From: Treponemataceae bacterium
GTDB taxonomy: Bacteria; Spirochaetota; Spirochaetia; Treponematales; Treponemataceae
DNA: 41,497 nt
Reading direction: 5' to 3'
NCBI GenBank assembly: GCA_024685655.1
Contig: JAIKVO010000052.1
Coordinates: 1 to 41,497 of the forward strand
The first letter of the stretch is position 1. Each line of letters starts with the position of its first letter. A program made the translations under genes and the position numbers. The notes under the pieces are model-generated. The model was not told the origin of the DNA, made no database searches, and saw nothing but the letters and a program-made list of their open reading frames with translations. This document shows, one piece after another, positions 18,334 through 28,439 of this stretch.

Positions 18334-21300
18334 CCGGGTGTTTTCCTAACGGAGCATTAGCCAACAGGAGCTTAAGTCTGTTAAGCTGATTAACTTCACT
18401 AGAGCCTGGGTCATAATCTATTGCAGATATATTGGCCCCTGGGTATCTTCGCCTAAGTTCCTTTATCATGCCTTTACCGGTAACATGGTTAGGCAGACAA
18501 GCGAACGGCTGCACACATGCAATTGACGGAACTCCCTCATTGATGAGCTCCACCATCTCTGCTGTAAGAAACCATCCTTCGCCCGTAATGTTACCAAGTT
18601 GGACAATATCATTTACACCTTTCATCAAATCATAGATTGATGACGGTGGTTCAAAACGACGGCTCTTGCGCAGACACTTCTTGATATACCGGCGGTAAAG
18701 CTCCAACCCCCATACAAGAAGCCGCGCATTACGCTCAGTTTTTTTCGGGAACGCAAGCTTTTCGTGCCGGAAAATACCTGTGGAGAACGTGTAGAAAAGG
18801 AAGTCCGCAAGATCCGGAACAACGCATTCTGCGCCTTCTCGCTCAATAGTGCCAAAAATGTCGTTGTTCGCAGTTGGGTGGAACTTAACAAGAATCTCCC
18901 CGACAACACCGACGCGCGGCTTTTTCACCGGCAAAAGCGGCATACTGTCAAAATCTTTTACAATACCGCGGATGAGGCGGTGATACGTTCCAAGCGTAGG
19001 ATGCTTAAGTTTTGCCTGAATGCGACCGTTCCACTTCTCGTAAAGCGCATTTGCCTCGCCGGGGTTAGCCTCGTACGGGCGCGTGCGGTACAACACGCGC
19101 ATAAGAAGGTCACCGAGCATAACAGCCATAAGCGCGCGGTTAAGCAAGGCAGGCGTAATCTTGAAACCAGGGTTCTTTTCCAAACCGAGGGCAGAAAGCG
19201 AAACAACCGGGATTTTGCTTAAACCAGCGTCGTTCAGCGCGCGCCTGATAAACCCGATATAGTTCGTGGCTCGGCAACCACCGCCTGTCTGCGTAATCAT
19301 AAGGCTTACATGGTCAAGGTCGTATTTACCCGATTTAAGGGCTGCCATCATCTGGCCGGCAACGATAATAGACGGATAGCATGCGTCGTTGTTTACGAAC
19401 TGAAGTCCTGTCTCTACAGCGAGCGCGTCAACGTCCGGCAGAACCTCGAAATTGAAGCCAGAATACTGGAACGCTTTCTGAACAAGCCTGAAATGAATAG
19501 GAGACATCTGAGGCGCGACAATCGTATGCGTTGCCTTCATCTCTTTCGTAAATACCTGACGCGTATATGCGGCAGAACGGATTTCCGGTTTCTGCCGGTT
19601 GCGCTCGCGTTCTTTTACAGCGGCTATAAGGCTTCGGATGCGGATGCGCACCGCACCAAGGTTCGAGCCTTCATCAATCTTAATGAGCGTATACATGCGG
19701 TGCTTTGAGGAAAGGATTTCCTCAACTTGATCGGCGGTAACCGCATCAAGTCCGCATCCGAAGCTCGTAAGCTGGATAAGCTCCAAGTTCGGCATTTCCG
19801 ATGTAAACGCCGCCGCCCGGTAAAGCCTGTTGTGATATGTCCACTGGTCAACAATGCGGAGAGGACGCTCTATAGCACCAAAGCTTGCAACGCTGTCTTC
19901 TGTGAAAACAGCGATACCAAGGCTCGTTATCATTTCAGGAATACCGTGGTTAATTTCAGGATCCAAGTGGTACGGGCGGCCAGAAAGCACTATTCCGTTC
20001 AAGCCACGCCTGATTATAGTCTCAAGGGCTTCCTCACCCTTCGCTTTTACTTCCTGACGGAACTTTTCCTGCTCCGCCCAAGCAGCGTCAACAGCTTTGG
20101 TAATTTCTTCCTGCGAAATATTGAACTTCGGTCCAAGCTCTTCATAAAGACGAACAGCCAGGCGCGGCTTGTCGTAAATCGGCAGGAACGGGTTCATAAA
20201 AGTGATGCCAGAGTCTTGCCGCAGCGCATCAACGTTGTTTCTAAGAACCTCAGGATAACTTGTTACGATAGGACAGTTGTAGTGGTTTCCAGCCCCGGAA
20301 TCTTCCTGCTGCTCGTAAGGAGCACATGGATAGAAAATAAATTTGATGCCCCAGTTAAGCAAAGCCTGAATATGACCGTGCGATATTTTGCCAGGGTAAC
20401 AGACAGATTCAGAAGGAATCGTCTCCAAACCAAGCTCATATACGCTGCGGCTTGAACGCGGAGAAAGCCTGACGCGGAACCCAAGCTCTGTGAAGAAAGT
20501 GAACCACAGTGGGTAGTTTTCGTACATGTTAAGGACTCGCGGAATACCAACATCACCGCGCGGCGCGTCTGCAGCCGCAAGTGGTTTGTAACCGAAAAGC
20601 CGCTTGTATTTCCAGTCAAAAAGGTTCGGAATGTCAGCACGTTCGGCTTTGTCCGCAACAGCGGTTTTCTCGGCATTTCCAGCGTCCACAGTCTTTGCAT
20701 CGCCTTCTTGCTGCTCCGCGCCGCGCTCACAGCGGTTGCCTGTTATAAAGCGGCGTTTTTCGTCACCGGTCGTGAACGTGTTTATCGTAAGAAGACAGTT
20801 GTTCTGGCAGCGTCCGCAACGGCGAAGCTCCAAATCAACATGAAAATCTTCAAGTTCTTTAAGCGTAGCCAATCCTGTTTTAGCGAAACTCCGCACATCC
20901 GGCGGCATTTCGCGCCACTGGTCACGCGCGATAAGGGCAGCTCCGTACGCGCCCATAAGACCCGCCACATCTGGGCGGAAAACGTTTACTCCGGCAATTT
21001 TCTCGAACGCGCGCAAAACGGCGTCATTGTTGAAAGTACCGCCCTGAACGACAACCTTTTTGCCAATATCAGATGCTTTTCTAAGCTTTATAACTTTGAA
21101 AAGCGCGTTTTTGATAACTGAATATGAAAGACCGGCAGATATATCAGCGACAGTCGCACCCTCTTTTTGTGCCTGTTTTACGCGGCTGTTCATAAAGACG
21201 GTGCAGCGGCTTCCCAAATCAATAGGATGCTCGGCAAGCAGAGCCTTTTTGCTGAAGTCCTGAACACTCATACCGAGCGAGCGAGCAAAGTTGTCAAGGA

Positions 21301-22738
21301 AGCTTCCGCAACCAGAAGAACACGCCTCGTTAAGCTGGATATTCGTAATCGCACCGTCTTTCATGCGCAAACACTTCATATCCTGCCCACCGATATCAAG
21401 CAGGAACTCAACGCCCGGAACAAAGAAGTCAGCCGCACGATAATGCGCTATAGTCTCTACTTCACCAGCATCAGCGTTCAGCGCAGCCTGGAACAAAGCC
21501 TCTCCGTAACCTGTGGAAACCGTGCGAGCAATATATACATCAGACGGAAGTTTGTGATACAAGTCCTTAAGAACCCGGACAGCAAGCTCTACAGGGTTTC
21601 CTGCATTCACATCGTAGAAACGCCAAAGAATGCGTCCCCGCTCATCGATAAGAACAGCTTTTGTCGTTGTGGAACCGGCATCGAGGCCAAGGAATACAGC
21701 ACCTTTTGCGTCTTCTATATTTCCAGACGCAGCTTTTTCCTCAGCGTGGCGTTTCTGGAACTCCGCAAGCTCTTCCTCGTTCTTGAAAAGCGGCTCAAGA
21801 CGCTGAACCTCTGTCATCTCCGCGTCCACAAGATTTTTAAGAGCTTCTTTAAATTCCGCGGCTGTACGGAAAACGTCTGTTTCCTCCGACGGATTGATGC
21901 ATGTATACGTCCGCTCGGCAGAGTAAGCCGCTCCTGCCGCGACAAAAAGCTGAGAATCTTCCGGCACAAGAACTGCCTCATCAGGAAGCTTGAGCGTAAC
22001 GATGAACCGATGCCGCAGCTGATCCAAGAAATGAAGAGGACCACCAAGGAAAGCGACATTACCACGAATCGGCTTTCCGCAAGCAAGTCCGGAAATTGTC
22101 TGGCTTACAACAGCCTGGAAAATAGAAGCCGCAATATCCTCGCGACGCGCACCTTCGTTAATCAGTGGCTGAATATCAGTTTTGGCAAAAACACCGCAAC
22201 GTGCCGCTATCGGATAAATCATCGTAGCTCCGGCTGCAAGCGTATTAAGTCCGGATGCGTCAGTCTCAAGAAGAGCCGCCATCTGGTCGATAAAAGCACC
22301 TGTACCTCCGGCACACGTACCGTTCATGCGTTGCTCAACGCCGCCCGTAAAATACGTAATCTTGGCATCTTCTCCGCCGAGCTCTATGACAACATCAGTT
22401 TTCGGAATAATCTTCTGAACAGCAGTCGTTGACGCAACAACTTCCTGTATAAACGGAATAGAAAGCCACTGAGAAACAGCAAGGCCTCCCGAACCTGTAA
22501 CCTTTACACTGACAGTCTGCTTCTCACCATGTTCACATTTTTCCGCAACAGCATCCAAAGCGCGTGTAACAACAGCGATAATCGTGCTACGTATATCCGC
22601 GCGGTGGCGTTCATACTCACTATAAATAACAGAATCGTCATCTGCCAGAACAACAACTTTTACGGTCGTAGAACCTACATCAATTCCCATCCGGACCGGA
22701 ACAATATCTTCTTCATTCTTTTCTTTCAGAACAATCAT
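18323..22738 (-). CDS. Acyl-CoA dehydratase activase, large two-ASKHA-domain form (BadF/BadG/HgdC plus DUF2229)
   Basis: ATPase of the family that passes an electron to 2-hydroxyacyl-CoA dehydratases or benzoyl-CoA-type reductases. It has two ASKHA ATPase domains: the first with [13 protein letters not shown] near residue 18, ELGGEDAKI near 119 and the cluster Cys in [11 protein letters not shown] (C142); the second with [24 protein letters not shown] and [22 protein letters not shown] cysteine cluster, a DUF2229 region ([16 protein letters not shown]) and an HgdB-like C-terminus follow. At 1471 aa it is typical of the large Treponema/Clostridium form, whose substrate is unknown. I use ATG 22738 because GAGG lies 5 nt upstream; the track's GTG at 22744 overlaps that site. 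It is the first gene of the envelope run. Confidence 0.88.
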   Translation of the reverse strand: MIVLKEKNEEDIVPVRMGIDVGSTTVKVVVLADDDSVIYSEYERHRADIRSTIIAVVTRALDAVAEKCEHGEKQTVSVKVTGSGGLAVSQWLSIPFIQEVVASTTAVQKIIPKTDVVIELGGEDAKITYFTGGVEQRMNGTCAGGTGAFIDQMAALLETDASGLNTLAAGATMIYPIAARCGVFAKTDIQPLINEGARREDIAASIFQAVVSQTISGLACGKPIRGNVAFLGGPLHFLDQLRHRFIVTLKLPDEAVLVPEDSQLFVAAGAAYSAERTYTCINPSEETDVFRTAAEFKEALKNLVDAEMTEVQRLEPLFKNEEELAEFQKRHAEEKAASGNIEDAKGAVFLGLDAGSTTTKAVLIDERGRILWRFYDVNAGNPVELAVRVLKDLYHKLPSDVYIARTVSTGYGEALFQAALNADAGEVETIAHYRAADFFVPGVEFLLDIGGQDMKCLRMKDGAITNIQLNEACSSGCGSFLDNFARSLGMSVQDFSKKALLAEHPIDLGSRCTVFMNSRVKQAQKEGATVADISAGLSYSVIKNALFKVIKLRKASDIGKKVVVQGGTFNNDAVLRAFEKIAGVNVFRPDVAGLMGAYGAALIARDQWREMPPDVRSFAKTGLATLKELEDFHVDLELRRCGRCQNNCLLTINTFTTGDEKRRFITGNRCERGAEQQEGDAKTVDAGNAEKTAVADKAERADIPNLFDWKYKRLFGYKPLAAADAPRGDVGIPRVLNMYENYPLWFTFFTELGFRVRLSPRSSRSVYELGLETIPSESVCYPGKISHGHIQALLNWGIKFIFYPCAPYEQQEDSGAGNHYNCPIVTSYPEVLRNNVDALRQDSGITFMNPFLPIYDKPRLAVRLYEELGPKFNISQEEITKAVDAAWAEQEKFRQEVKAKGEEALETIIRRGLNGIVLSGRPYHLDPEINHGIPEMITSLGIAVFTEDSVASFGAIERPLRIVDQWTYHNRLYRAAAFTSEMPNLELIQLTSFGCGLDAVTADQVEEILSSKHRMYTLIKIDEGSNLGAVRIRIRSLIAAVKERERNRQKPEIRSAAYTRQVFTKEMKATHTIVAPQMSPIHFRLVQKAFQYSGFNFEVLPDVDALAVETGLQFVNNDACYPSIIVAGQMMAALKSGKYDLDHVSLMITQTGGGCRATNYIGFIRRALNDAGLSKIPVVSLSALGLEKNPGFKITPALLNRALMAVMLGDLLMRVLYRTRPYEANPGEANALYEKWNGRIQAKLKHPTLGTYHRLIRGIVKDFDSMPLLPVKKPRVGVVGEILVKFHPTANNDIFGTIEREGAECVVPDLADFLFYTFSTGIFRHEKLAFPKKTERNARLLVWGLELYRRYIKKCLRKSRRFEPPSSIYDLMKGVNDIVQLGNITGEGWFLTAEMVELINEGVPSIACVQPFACLPNHVTGKGMIKELRRRYPGANISAIDYDPGSSEVNQLNRLKLLLANAPLGKHPDET

Positions 22739-22875
22739 CTGCACCTCAGTTTATTGGACAATTCCTGGAGAAAAAATGTTTCACCTCGCAGCATCGCCGG
22801 CAAATCCTCAGCAATCCACTGTCGAAAACTTGGATATAAAACCATATTTGCTGGAAAAAAACAAAAACTCAATTT

Positions 22876-22904
22876 ATTATATATGATTCAGATGTCAATT
22901 ACAA
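22876..22904 (-). promoter_or_regulatory. Candidate promoter of the activase-to-TonB operon
   Basis: On the minus strand, TTGTAA (-35), a 17-bp spacer and a perfect TATAAT (-10). Transcription would start near 22869, leaving a leader of about 130 nt before the activase ATG. Confidence 0.5.
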
Positions 22905-22915
22905 CACAGTGAACG

Positions 22916-22955
22916 GCTCCGGGAATTGTCAACGAAGTGTTTCAATTCCCGGAGC
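22916..22955. repeat. Hairpin H1: 13-bp perfect stem with a 14-nt loop
   Basis: GCTCCGGGAATTG pairs perfectly with CAATTCCCGGAGC across the loop TCAACGAAGTGTTT. The loop is shared, 13 of 14 positions, with hairpin H4 at 23026-23055. Confidence 0.8.
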
Positions 22956-22980
22956 AAAAACAGTCCAGTGGACTGTTTTT
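22956..22980. terminator. Hairpin H2: symmetric terminator-like stem
   Basis: AAAAACAGTCC-AGT-GGACTGTTTTT is an 11-bp stem with A and T tracts at its ends, so it reads as an intrinsic terminator on either strand. It is downstream of the fumarase beta gene on the minus strand. Confidence 0.6.
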
Positions 22981-22989
22981 AGTGAACTG

Positions 22990-23010
22990 CCCCAGAGCTA
23001 TGCTCTGGGG
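22990..23010. repeat. Hairpin H3: 9-bp stem, 3-nt loop
   Basis: CCCCAGAGC-TAT-GCTCTGGGG. It is the third stem in a row of four between the fumarase and activase genes. Confidence 0.6.
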
Positions 23011-23025
23011 GATATATAGGCTTCC

Positions 23026-23055
23026 GGGGATTGCCAACGAAGTGTTTCAATCCCC
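23026..23055. repeat. Hairpin H4: 8-bp stem with the same loop as H1
   Basis: GGGGATTG pairs with CAATCCCC across the loop CCAACGAAGTGTTT. Relative to H1, one stem pair changes from A-T to G-C with both sides altered, while the loop is kept. It ends 2 nt before the stop of the fumarase beta gene. Confidence 0.75.
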
Positions 23056-23057
23056 TT

Positions 23058-23621
23058 CTAGCAAGCAGAAAGATATCTTTCAGGGCCGGTAACGTAAAGG
23101 TCGTTTCCTTTTGTGTCTATTACGACAGTGAGCGGCATATCTTTCACCTCAAGCTTGCGGACGGCTTCACAGCCCAAGTCCGGCCATGCGATAATCTCTA
23201 CGCTTTTGATGCTTTCTGCCATAAGGGCACCGGCACCGCCAATCGCCCCAAGATACAAAGCTTTATTCTTTACAATGGCATCTTTTACGGCTTGATTGCG
23301 TTTGCCTTTGCCAATCATGATTTTATTGCCAAGGTCAAGCAGAAGCGGACTGTACTTGTCCATTCTGCCGCTCGTTGTCGGTCCGGCGGAGCCGATAACC
23401 TCACCAGCTTTTTCCGGCGTGGGCCCTACGTAGTAAATCGCACTGCCTTTCAGGTCGAACGGTAACGGCTCGCCGCGCTCATACGCTTCAAAAAGCCGCT
23501 TGTGCGCCTGATCGCGTGCTGTGTACACAATTCCCGAAAGAAGAACGGTGTCGCCCGCGCGGAGCGTTTCAAGTTTTTCCATGTCGTCAGAAGAAAATGG
23601 TGTCGTAATTCTATATTCCAT
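23058..23621 (-). CDS. Class I fumarate hydratase / L-tartrate dehydratase-type beta subunit
   Basis: Encodes the smaller half of an oxygen-sensitive [4Fe-4S] class I fumarase, which interconverts fumarate and malate. The 187-aa protein starts MEYRITTPFSSDDMEKLETLRAGDTVLLSGIVYTARDQAHKRL and carries the family signature IYYVGPTPEKAGEVIGSAGPTTSGRMD and GKGKRN. It corresponds to the C-terminal domain of the fused FumA/FumB enzymes. AAGGA precedes the ATG by about 7 nt. The alpha subunit is encoded 312 bp upstream, with an unusually long, repeat-filled spacer between the two subunits. Tartrate dehydratase is the main alternative, but the malic enzyme neighbour favours fumarase. Confidence 0.9.
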   Translation of the reverse strand: MEYRITTPFSSDDMEKLETLRAGDTVLLSGIVYTARDQAHKRLFEAYERGEPLPFDLKGSAIYYVGPTPEKAGEVIGSAGPTTSGRMDKYSPLLLDLGNKIMIGKGKRNQAVKDAIVKNKALYLGAIGGAGALMAESIKSVEIIAWPDLGCEAVRKLEVKDMPLTVVIDTKGNDLYVTGPERYLSAC

Positions 23622-23933
23622 AAAAGTTTCCTTAGAATAAATAAGCTAGCGCGGGCTTGTACCGCGTGTGGCGCACAACTCAACGCACACCAAGTGCAGC
23701 TCGCGGGCTCAGTACATCGCGTGGTGTACACCGCAAGCCCCTACGCGCGCATTGCCGCGCTAACCTCGCCAGACTCGCCAAAAGCGGTGCACCGTTTGGG
23801 TGGCGCGAGACACGCCAAAAGCGGTGCGCAGTTCAGCGCAAGCCCCTACACGCGCATTGCCGTAAAATCTCGCAAAACTCGACAATGCGTGCGACGCAAA
23901 ATCACGCACACCGCAAGCGAACCAGAGCGTTCA
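23622..23933. repeat. GC-rich spacer with direct repeats between the two fumarase subunit genes
   Basis: This 312-bp spacer has no convincing gene. A 26-bp unit beginning CGCAAGCCCCTAC occurs at 23732-23757 and 23837-23862 with one mismatch, 105 bp apart. CGCCAAAAGCGGTGC occurs at 23776-23790 and 23813-23827, 37 bp apart. The plus-strand 376-aa track ORF crossing it is a shadow of the fumarase genes. Confidence 0.7.
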
Positions 23934-24782
23934 CTACAGCACCACGCTGGCGCGGCGCGTAACGTGGCAGCTAACGTTCACGGCGACAGGCATTCCAGCA
24001 ACATGTGTCGGCATAACTTCAACGGCGAGCCCAAGGCACGTCGTCTTTCCGCCGAATCCCTGCGGCCCCGTACCAAGCTTGTTAATTGCCGCAAGAAGCT
24101 CTGCTTCCAAATCGGCGTAGAACGGATCCGCATTTTTCACGTTGAGCGGACGCATCAAAGCTTTTTTCGCAAGGGCAGTAACTTTGTCGAACGTGCCGCC
24201 GATGCCGATTCCCAAAACAACCGGCGGGCAGGGATTCGGCCCCGCAAGCCGAACTGTTTCAAGAACAAACTCTTTTATACCGTCCAAGCCGTCTGCAGGT
24301 TTAAGCATGGCGACGCGGCTCATATTCTCGCTTCCAAAGCCTTTAGGAAGCACGGTCAGCTTTATTTTGTCGCCGCTCACAAGATGCGTCGTTATAAAAG
24401 CAGGGGTGTTGTCCTCGGTGTTTCCGCGCCGCACCGGGTCTTTCACGATGCTTTTTCTAAGAAAGCCTTCCGTGTAGCCCTTACGCACACCAGCATTCAC
24501 TGCCGCCTCAAAATCACCGTTTATGTGGACATCCTGCCCAATTTCAGCAAAAACGCAGGCAGCTCCCGTATCCTGACAAACCGGGATGTTGCGCGACGCG
24601 GCAATTTCCAAGTTTTTTTCGAGCAGCCTTAAAGTATCTGCGGCAGCTGGAAAATCTTCCGTTTCAACAGCCGAATGAAGAGCTTCTACAACATCTTCCG
24701 GCAACTTCAGATTTGCCTTAATACAAAGCTTGCTTACGGCTTCCGTAATTTCTGCCGCATCGATCTCACGAATAGTGCTCAT
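23934..24782 (-). CDS. Class I fumarate hydratase / L-tartrate dehydratase-type alpha subunit
   Basis: The larger, catalytic half of the [4Fe-4S] fumarase. The 282-aa protein has the three expected cysteine contexts: PVCQDTGAACVFAEIG, GPNPCPPVVLGIGIGG and GGKTTCLGLAVE. RKSIVKDPVRRGNTEDNTPAFI is also typical. I start it at ATG 24782 because GAGG lies about 8 nt upstream; the track's GTG at 24791 falls inside that site. The C-terminus ends cleanly with CHVTRRASVVL. It is preceded by malic enzyme (148-bp spacer) and followed by the beta subunit, forming a C4-acid operon of malate, fumarate and pyruvate conversion. Confidence 0.92.
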   Translation of the reverse strand: MSTIREIDAAEITEAVSKLCIKANLKLPEDVVEALHSAVETEDFPAAADTLRLLEKNLEIAASRNIPVCQDTGAACVFAEIGQDVHINGDFEAAVNAGVRKGYTEGFLRKSIVKDPVRRGNTEDNTPAFITTHLVSGDKIKLTVLPKGFGSENMSRVAMLKPADGLDGIKEFVLETVRLAGPNPCPPVVLGIGIGGTFDKVTALAKKALMRPLNVKNADPFYADLEAELLAAINKLGTGPQGFGGKTTCLGLAVEVMPTHVAGMPVAVNVSCHVTRRASVVL

Positions 24783-24930
24783 ATCACGCACCTCGCATCA
24801 AACTCGCGCAAAAAACCGACCGCGCGAAAAACGCAAGCCTCGCGCAAAACACGAGACTCACGAACCGCGCAGACATCACGAGTTTCCGACGGCTCGCGGC
24901 CGACGCAAGCATTCTGCCCATCACAGCGAA
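24783..24930. repeat. Spacer rich in degenerate CGCGCAAAA-type motifs
   Basis: The region between the malic enzyme stop and the fumarase alpha start contains repeated degenerate pieces such as CTCGCGCAAAA and CGCGCGAAAAACGCAAGC. It resembles the spacer between the fumarase subunits. No gene is seen. Confidence 0.35.
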
Positions 24931-26103
24931 TCATATACGCGCGACTCCGCTCTTGACCGCCGCCTCTGCAACTGCTTTCGATACAGCAGCAACAACTCTT
25001 TCATCAAACGGTGACGGAATAACATATTCTTCGCGGCGTTCTTCGTCGCTTACAAGATCGGCAATCGCATATGCTGCTGCAATCTTCATCTCATCATTTA
25101 TGTCGCGTGCGCGGACGCTAAGCGCACCCTTGAAAATGCCTGGGAAACCAAGCACGTTGTTCACCTGGTTCGGGTAATCGCTTCTTCCCGTTGCAATGAC
25201 TCTTGCTCCGGCTTCTTTTGCATCCTCTGGGTAAATCTCCGGGTCAGGGTTCGCCATAGCGAACACAATCGCATCTTTCGCCATCGACTTGACCATTTCT
25301 TTTGTAAGGCAGCCCGGCTTTGAAACGCCAATAAAAACATCAGCGTCCTTAACGGCATCTTTCAGCTCGCCTTTAACTCCGCGCGGGTTCGTGTTCTTTT
25401 CGAGCCACTGCTTGTGGCTTCCGGCACTTCCGCGGCCGTCGTAAATAACGCCTTTAGAGTCAATGGCGACAATATCCTTAACGCCTACCGTCATCAGCAT
25501 TTTGATAATAGCTGTTCCCGCTGCTCCAGGACCGTTCAAAACAACCCGGATATTTGACAATTCTTTGCCTACGACACGGAGCGCGTTTATAAGAGCCGCC
25601 GTCACAACTATCGCAGTTCCATGCTGGTCATCATGGAAAACCGGAATATCAAGCTCTTTACGGAGCCTGTCTTCAATCTCAAAACACTCAGGGCTCTTTA
25701 TATCCTCAAGATTTATGCCGCCGAACGTAGGCGCGACAGCCTTGCAGAAAGCGACGACTTCATCAGGCGTATCTGCCTTAATGACGAGCGGGAACGCATC
25801 GACCCCGGCGAACTCCTTAAAAAGAATGCACTTTCCTTCCATAACAGGAAGTCCTGCCTCAGGCCCGATATTTCCAAGCCCAAGAACTGCGGTTCCGTTC
25901 GAGATAACGGCGACCGTCCTGCTTTTCAGCGTATATTTGTATACATCATCTTTATTTGCGTGAATTTTGCGGCACGGCTCCGCAACACCCGGCGTATATG
26001 CCGTTGATAAATCTTCCCGTGTTTTAACGGAAACCATGCTCGTAGTTTCGAGCTTGCCATTATTTTTCTCGTGCATTTCGAGAGAGAGCTGATTGTAATT
26101 CAT
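24931..26103 (-). CDS. NAD(P)-dependent malic enzyme
   Basis: Oxidative decarboxylation of malate to pyruvate and CO2. The 390-aa length matches the short bacterial form without a phosphotransacetylase domain. Visible motifs are TAYTPGVAEPCRKI, the substrate/metal region (INLEDIKSPECFEIE, VFHDDQHGTAIVV) and the nucleotide-binding loop LNGPGAAGTAI. The ending KPGCLTKEMVKSMAKDAIVFAMANPDPEI is typical. I start it at ATG 26103 (MNYNQLSLEMHEKN), which aligns with usual family N-termini; the track begins at a GTG nine codons earlier. Neither start has a clear Shine-Dalgarno. It is the first gene of an operon with both fumarase subunits. Confidence 0.93.
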   Translation of the reverse strand: MNYNQLSLEMHEKNNGKLETTSMVSVKTREDLSTAYTPGVAEPCRKIHANKDDVYKYTLKSRTVAVISNGTAVLGLGNIGPEAGLPVMEGKCILFKEFAGVDAFPLVIKADTPDEVVAFCKAVAPTFGGINLEDIKSPECFEIEDRLRKELDIPVFHDDQHGTAIVVTAALINALRVVGKELSNIRVVLNGPGAAGTAIIKMLMTVGVKDIVAIDSKGVIYDGRGSAGSHKQWLEKNTNPRGVKGELKDAVKDADVFIGVSKPGCLTKEMVKSMAKDAIVFAMANPDPEIYPEDAKEAGARVIATGRSDYPNQVNNVLGFPGIFKGALSVRARDINDEMKIAAAYAIADLVSDEERREEYVIPSPFDERVVAAVSKAVAEAAVKSGVARI

Positions 26104-26262
26104 GCGTTTATAGTAATGATAATCAAGCACAAATTCAATTATGTTCGATATTTCATTTTGGGATGTTCCTCAAATGTTCAAATTTCGCTGACGCATGAAG
26201 GTGATATTTTCGTTCAGCGCATTCTTTAGAGAATCCCTTTACTTTTCGAAAAATCGCCTTAT

Positions 26263-26268
26263 ATTATA
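26263..26268 (-). promoter_or_regulatory. Candidate -10 box for the malic enzyme operon
   Basis: A perfect TATAAT on the minus strand in the same TAGTATAAT context as the boxes upstream of ftsH and DUF4954. It would give a leader of about 150 nt. No good -35 is seen. Confidence 0.35.
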
Positions 26269-26283
26269 CTAGTGCAGTTTGCT

Positions 26284-26304
26284 GGAAGTTCTGTAAAAAC
26301 TTCC
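26284..26304. repeat. Short hairpin in the malic enzyme/AAA ATPase intergenic region
   Basis: GGAAGTT pairs with AACTTCC across a 7-nt loop. The rest of 26131-26538 holds no gene; the two 60-70 codon ORFs there look spurious. Confidence 0.35.
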
Positions 26305-26538
26305 GTTTGAAGGCAGTGCTTTTGTGCTGCTGGGTTTCGCGGTTCGGGAGATGACACAAGGAGTGGGAAACTCCCATTTTTCTGCCCCATTTTTTTTGCC
26401 TATTTTGTGCGATTTGAGGCCAGTATTTTACGAAGTAACACCACCCCAAAATACCACGCCCGAGATGCAATCCTCATTTTACCGTTTTTACCGTCTTTAC
26501 CGATTGACAACTCGGTAAAAATGGTATCAGGGGTTTAA

Positions 26539-28387
26539 ATGACAAACGAAATCGACATGGAAAAGAGCTGGAAAATCTTCCTGCCGGGTATATTACACGC
26601 AGGACTATAAACGGCAAAACATATCTTTTTCATCAAGGAAGCAAGAATGGCAAACAGTTTTCGTATTCTATCCAAAAAGAAGAAGCCGAAATTCTTGAAA
26701 AACAAATTCAAAGACGAAAACAACTTGAAAAAGAACTAAAAAAACTAAATTTCACTGCAAAGCGCACAAAAACTTCCGCGCAAGAAACAGCATCTGCTCA
26801 AACACAGCGATTCGCATTCTCGACAAACGTAATGTACGGCAACCTTATCAAACCTTTTACGGAGTCTGCCAAGAATTTTGAAAAACGCGACTGCTATTCG
26901 ATAATCGAAAACTACATAAATGAGAAAATAGAAGATAAAGTTTGTGTCGTTTATGGGTTGCGCAGGACAGGCAAAACGACGCTAATAAAGCAAATTATCC
27001 TTTCCTTTTCTGACGAGCAAAAATCAAAGACCGCGTATATAAAAGGCACTGTGAACGATACTATCGCGGCACTCAATAATGATATAAAGCAATTGCGCGA
27101 TTCCGGCTTTAAATATCTTTTTATTGACGAAGTAACTCTTTTGGAAGATTTTATAGAATCATCTTCTCTTTTTTCAGATGTCTATGCTGCACAAGGAATT
27201 AAAATTATTCTTTCTGGAACGGACTCCCTTGGCTTTCATTTTGCCATAAACGATGAGCTTTATGACCGCGCGATAATGATTCACACAACATATATTCCGT
27301 TCAAGGAGCATTCACGGCTTCTCGGAATTAACGACATCGATGAATACATCCGTTACGGAGGAACGTTGAAAGCCGGTGAGCTTGATTTTGAAAACCGCGA
27401 AGTAAACGCAAAAGATGCATCGTTCCGTGATGACGAATCCACAAGGCACTACATCGATACTGCAATCTGCTCAAACATCCAGCATTCGCTTGAATGCTTT
27501 AAAGACGGAAGATATTTCCGTCACTTAAAAACTTTGTACGAAGAAAACGAACTTACAAACGCGATAAACAGAATTATCGAAAGCATGAACCACGATTTTA
27601 CGGTAAAAATCATTACGGAAACTTTTAAATCGCACGATTTACGCTCTGCATCGCAAATGCTAAGAACCGAAAAAGACAAGACAAAACGCACGTCTGCTCT
27701 TGATGAAATCGATACTGCACAAATACTTACTACGCTTAAAAAAATCCTTTCCATAAAAGAGAAAGAAGAGCAAAAAATCGGGATAACACAAATTCACATT
27801 GAGGAAATAAAAGAATACTTAAAATCGCTCGATTTGATTGAAAAAACAAATATCGAAACAAGATTTGCCGACAAGCCTTCCTTGAACGCAAGCGAAGAAT
27901 ACTACATTTTCACACAACCGGGAATGAGGTTCTGCCAAGCGCAGGCTCTTATTTATTCGCTTTTAAAAGACCCCCAGATTGACGGTTTGGATTCCGAAAC
28001 AAAAGATTTAATCGAGTCAAAAATCACGGAAGATGTTCAGGGAAGAATGCTGGAAGACATAGTTATGCTTGAAACAAGAAAATCGTTCGCTAAAAAATGG
28101 AACGAGAAACGCCGTGCATTTAAGCTACGTTTTGCGGATGGTGAATTTGACATGATTATCGTAAACCCGGAAAACAAATCATATGAAATTTACAAAGTAA
28201 AACATACCAAAAAAAAGGTTCGCGAAGCAATACAAAAATCTCGTTGATGACGAAAAAGTTTCTCTCGCCGAAAGAGCGTATGGCAAAATTGCAAAAAAAA
28301 ACCGTCTTGTACAAAGGAGAAAATCACACTGAACCAAATGGCATTGAATACAAAAATGTCGAAGAATACCTTAAAGAACTGGCATAA
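26539..28387 (+). pseudogene. AAA ATPase (AAA_14/DUF4143-like) with three A-tract frameshifts
   Basis: The track's 471-aa ORF (26832-28247) is the middle of a longer gene. The N-terminus starts at ATG 26539 with AGGGG 5 nt upstream and reads MTNEIDMEK. It then needs a shift at the A tract 26561-26564 to continue ELENLPAGYITRRTINGKTYLF into the long ORF. At the 3' end, a shift at the A tract near 28234-28238 restores LVDDEKVSLAERAYGKIAKK. Another at the A9 run 28293-28301 restores TVLYKGENHTEPNGIEYKNVEEYLKELA, ending at 28387. Motifs are Walker A VYGLRRTGKTTLIKQI and Walker B YLFIDEVTLL. All lesions lie in homopolymers, so sequencing error or slippage is possible besides decay. Function in the family is poorly known. 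Confidence 0.75.
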
Positions 28388-28439
28388 ACGCCATGCGTGA
28401 GCTGTCCTTGCTCTGCAATGAAGCCACAACGCCAGCACT

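Noticed and set aside
21167-22432. 421-aa plus-strand ORF antisense to the activase
   Set aside because: It lies wholly inside a well-supported gene on the other strand and its protein is Arg/Ser/Cys-rich without domains: a shadow.
22916-23055. Integron attC sites, since a Treponema (T. denticola) is known to carry a chromosomal integron
   Set aside because: The stems are perfect and lack the RYYYAAC/GTTRRRY core boxes and the extrahelical bases of attC. No integrase gene or cassette array is present.
23502-24632. 376-aa plus-strand ORF across the fumarase genes
   Set aside because: It is antisense to both fumarase subunits and rich in R, H and C, with no recognisable domain. It stays open because of the GC-rich spacer.
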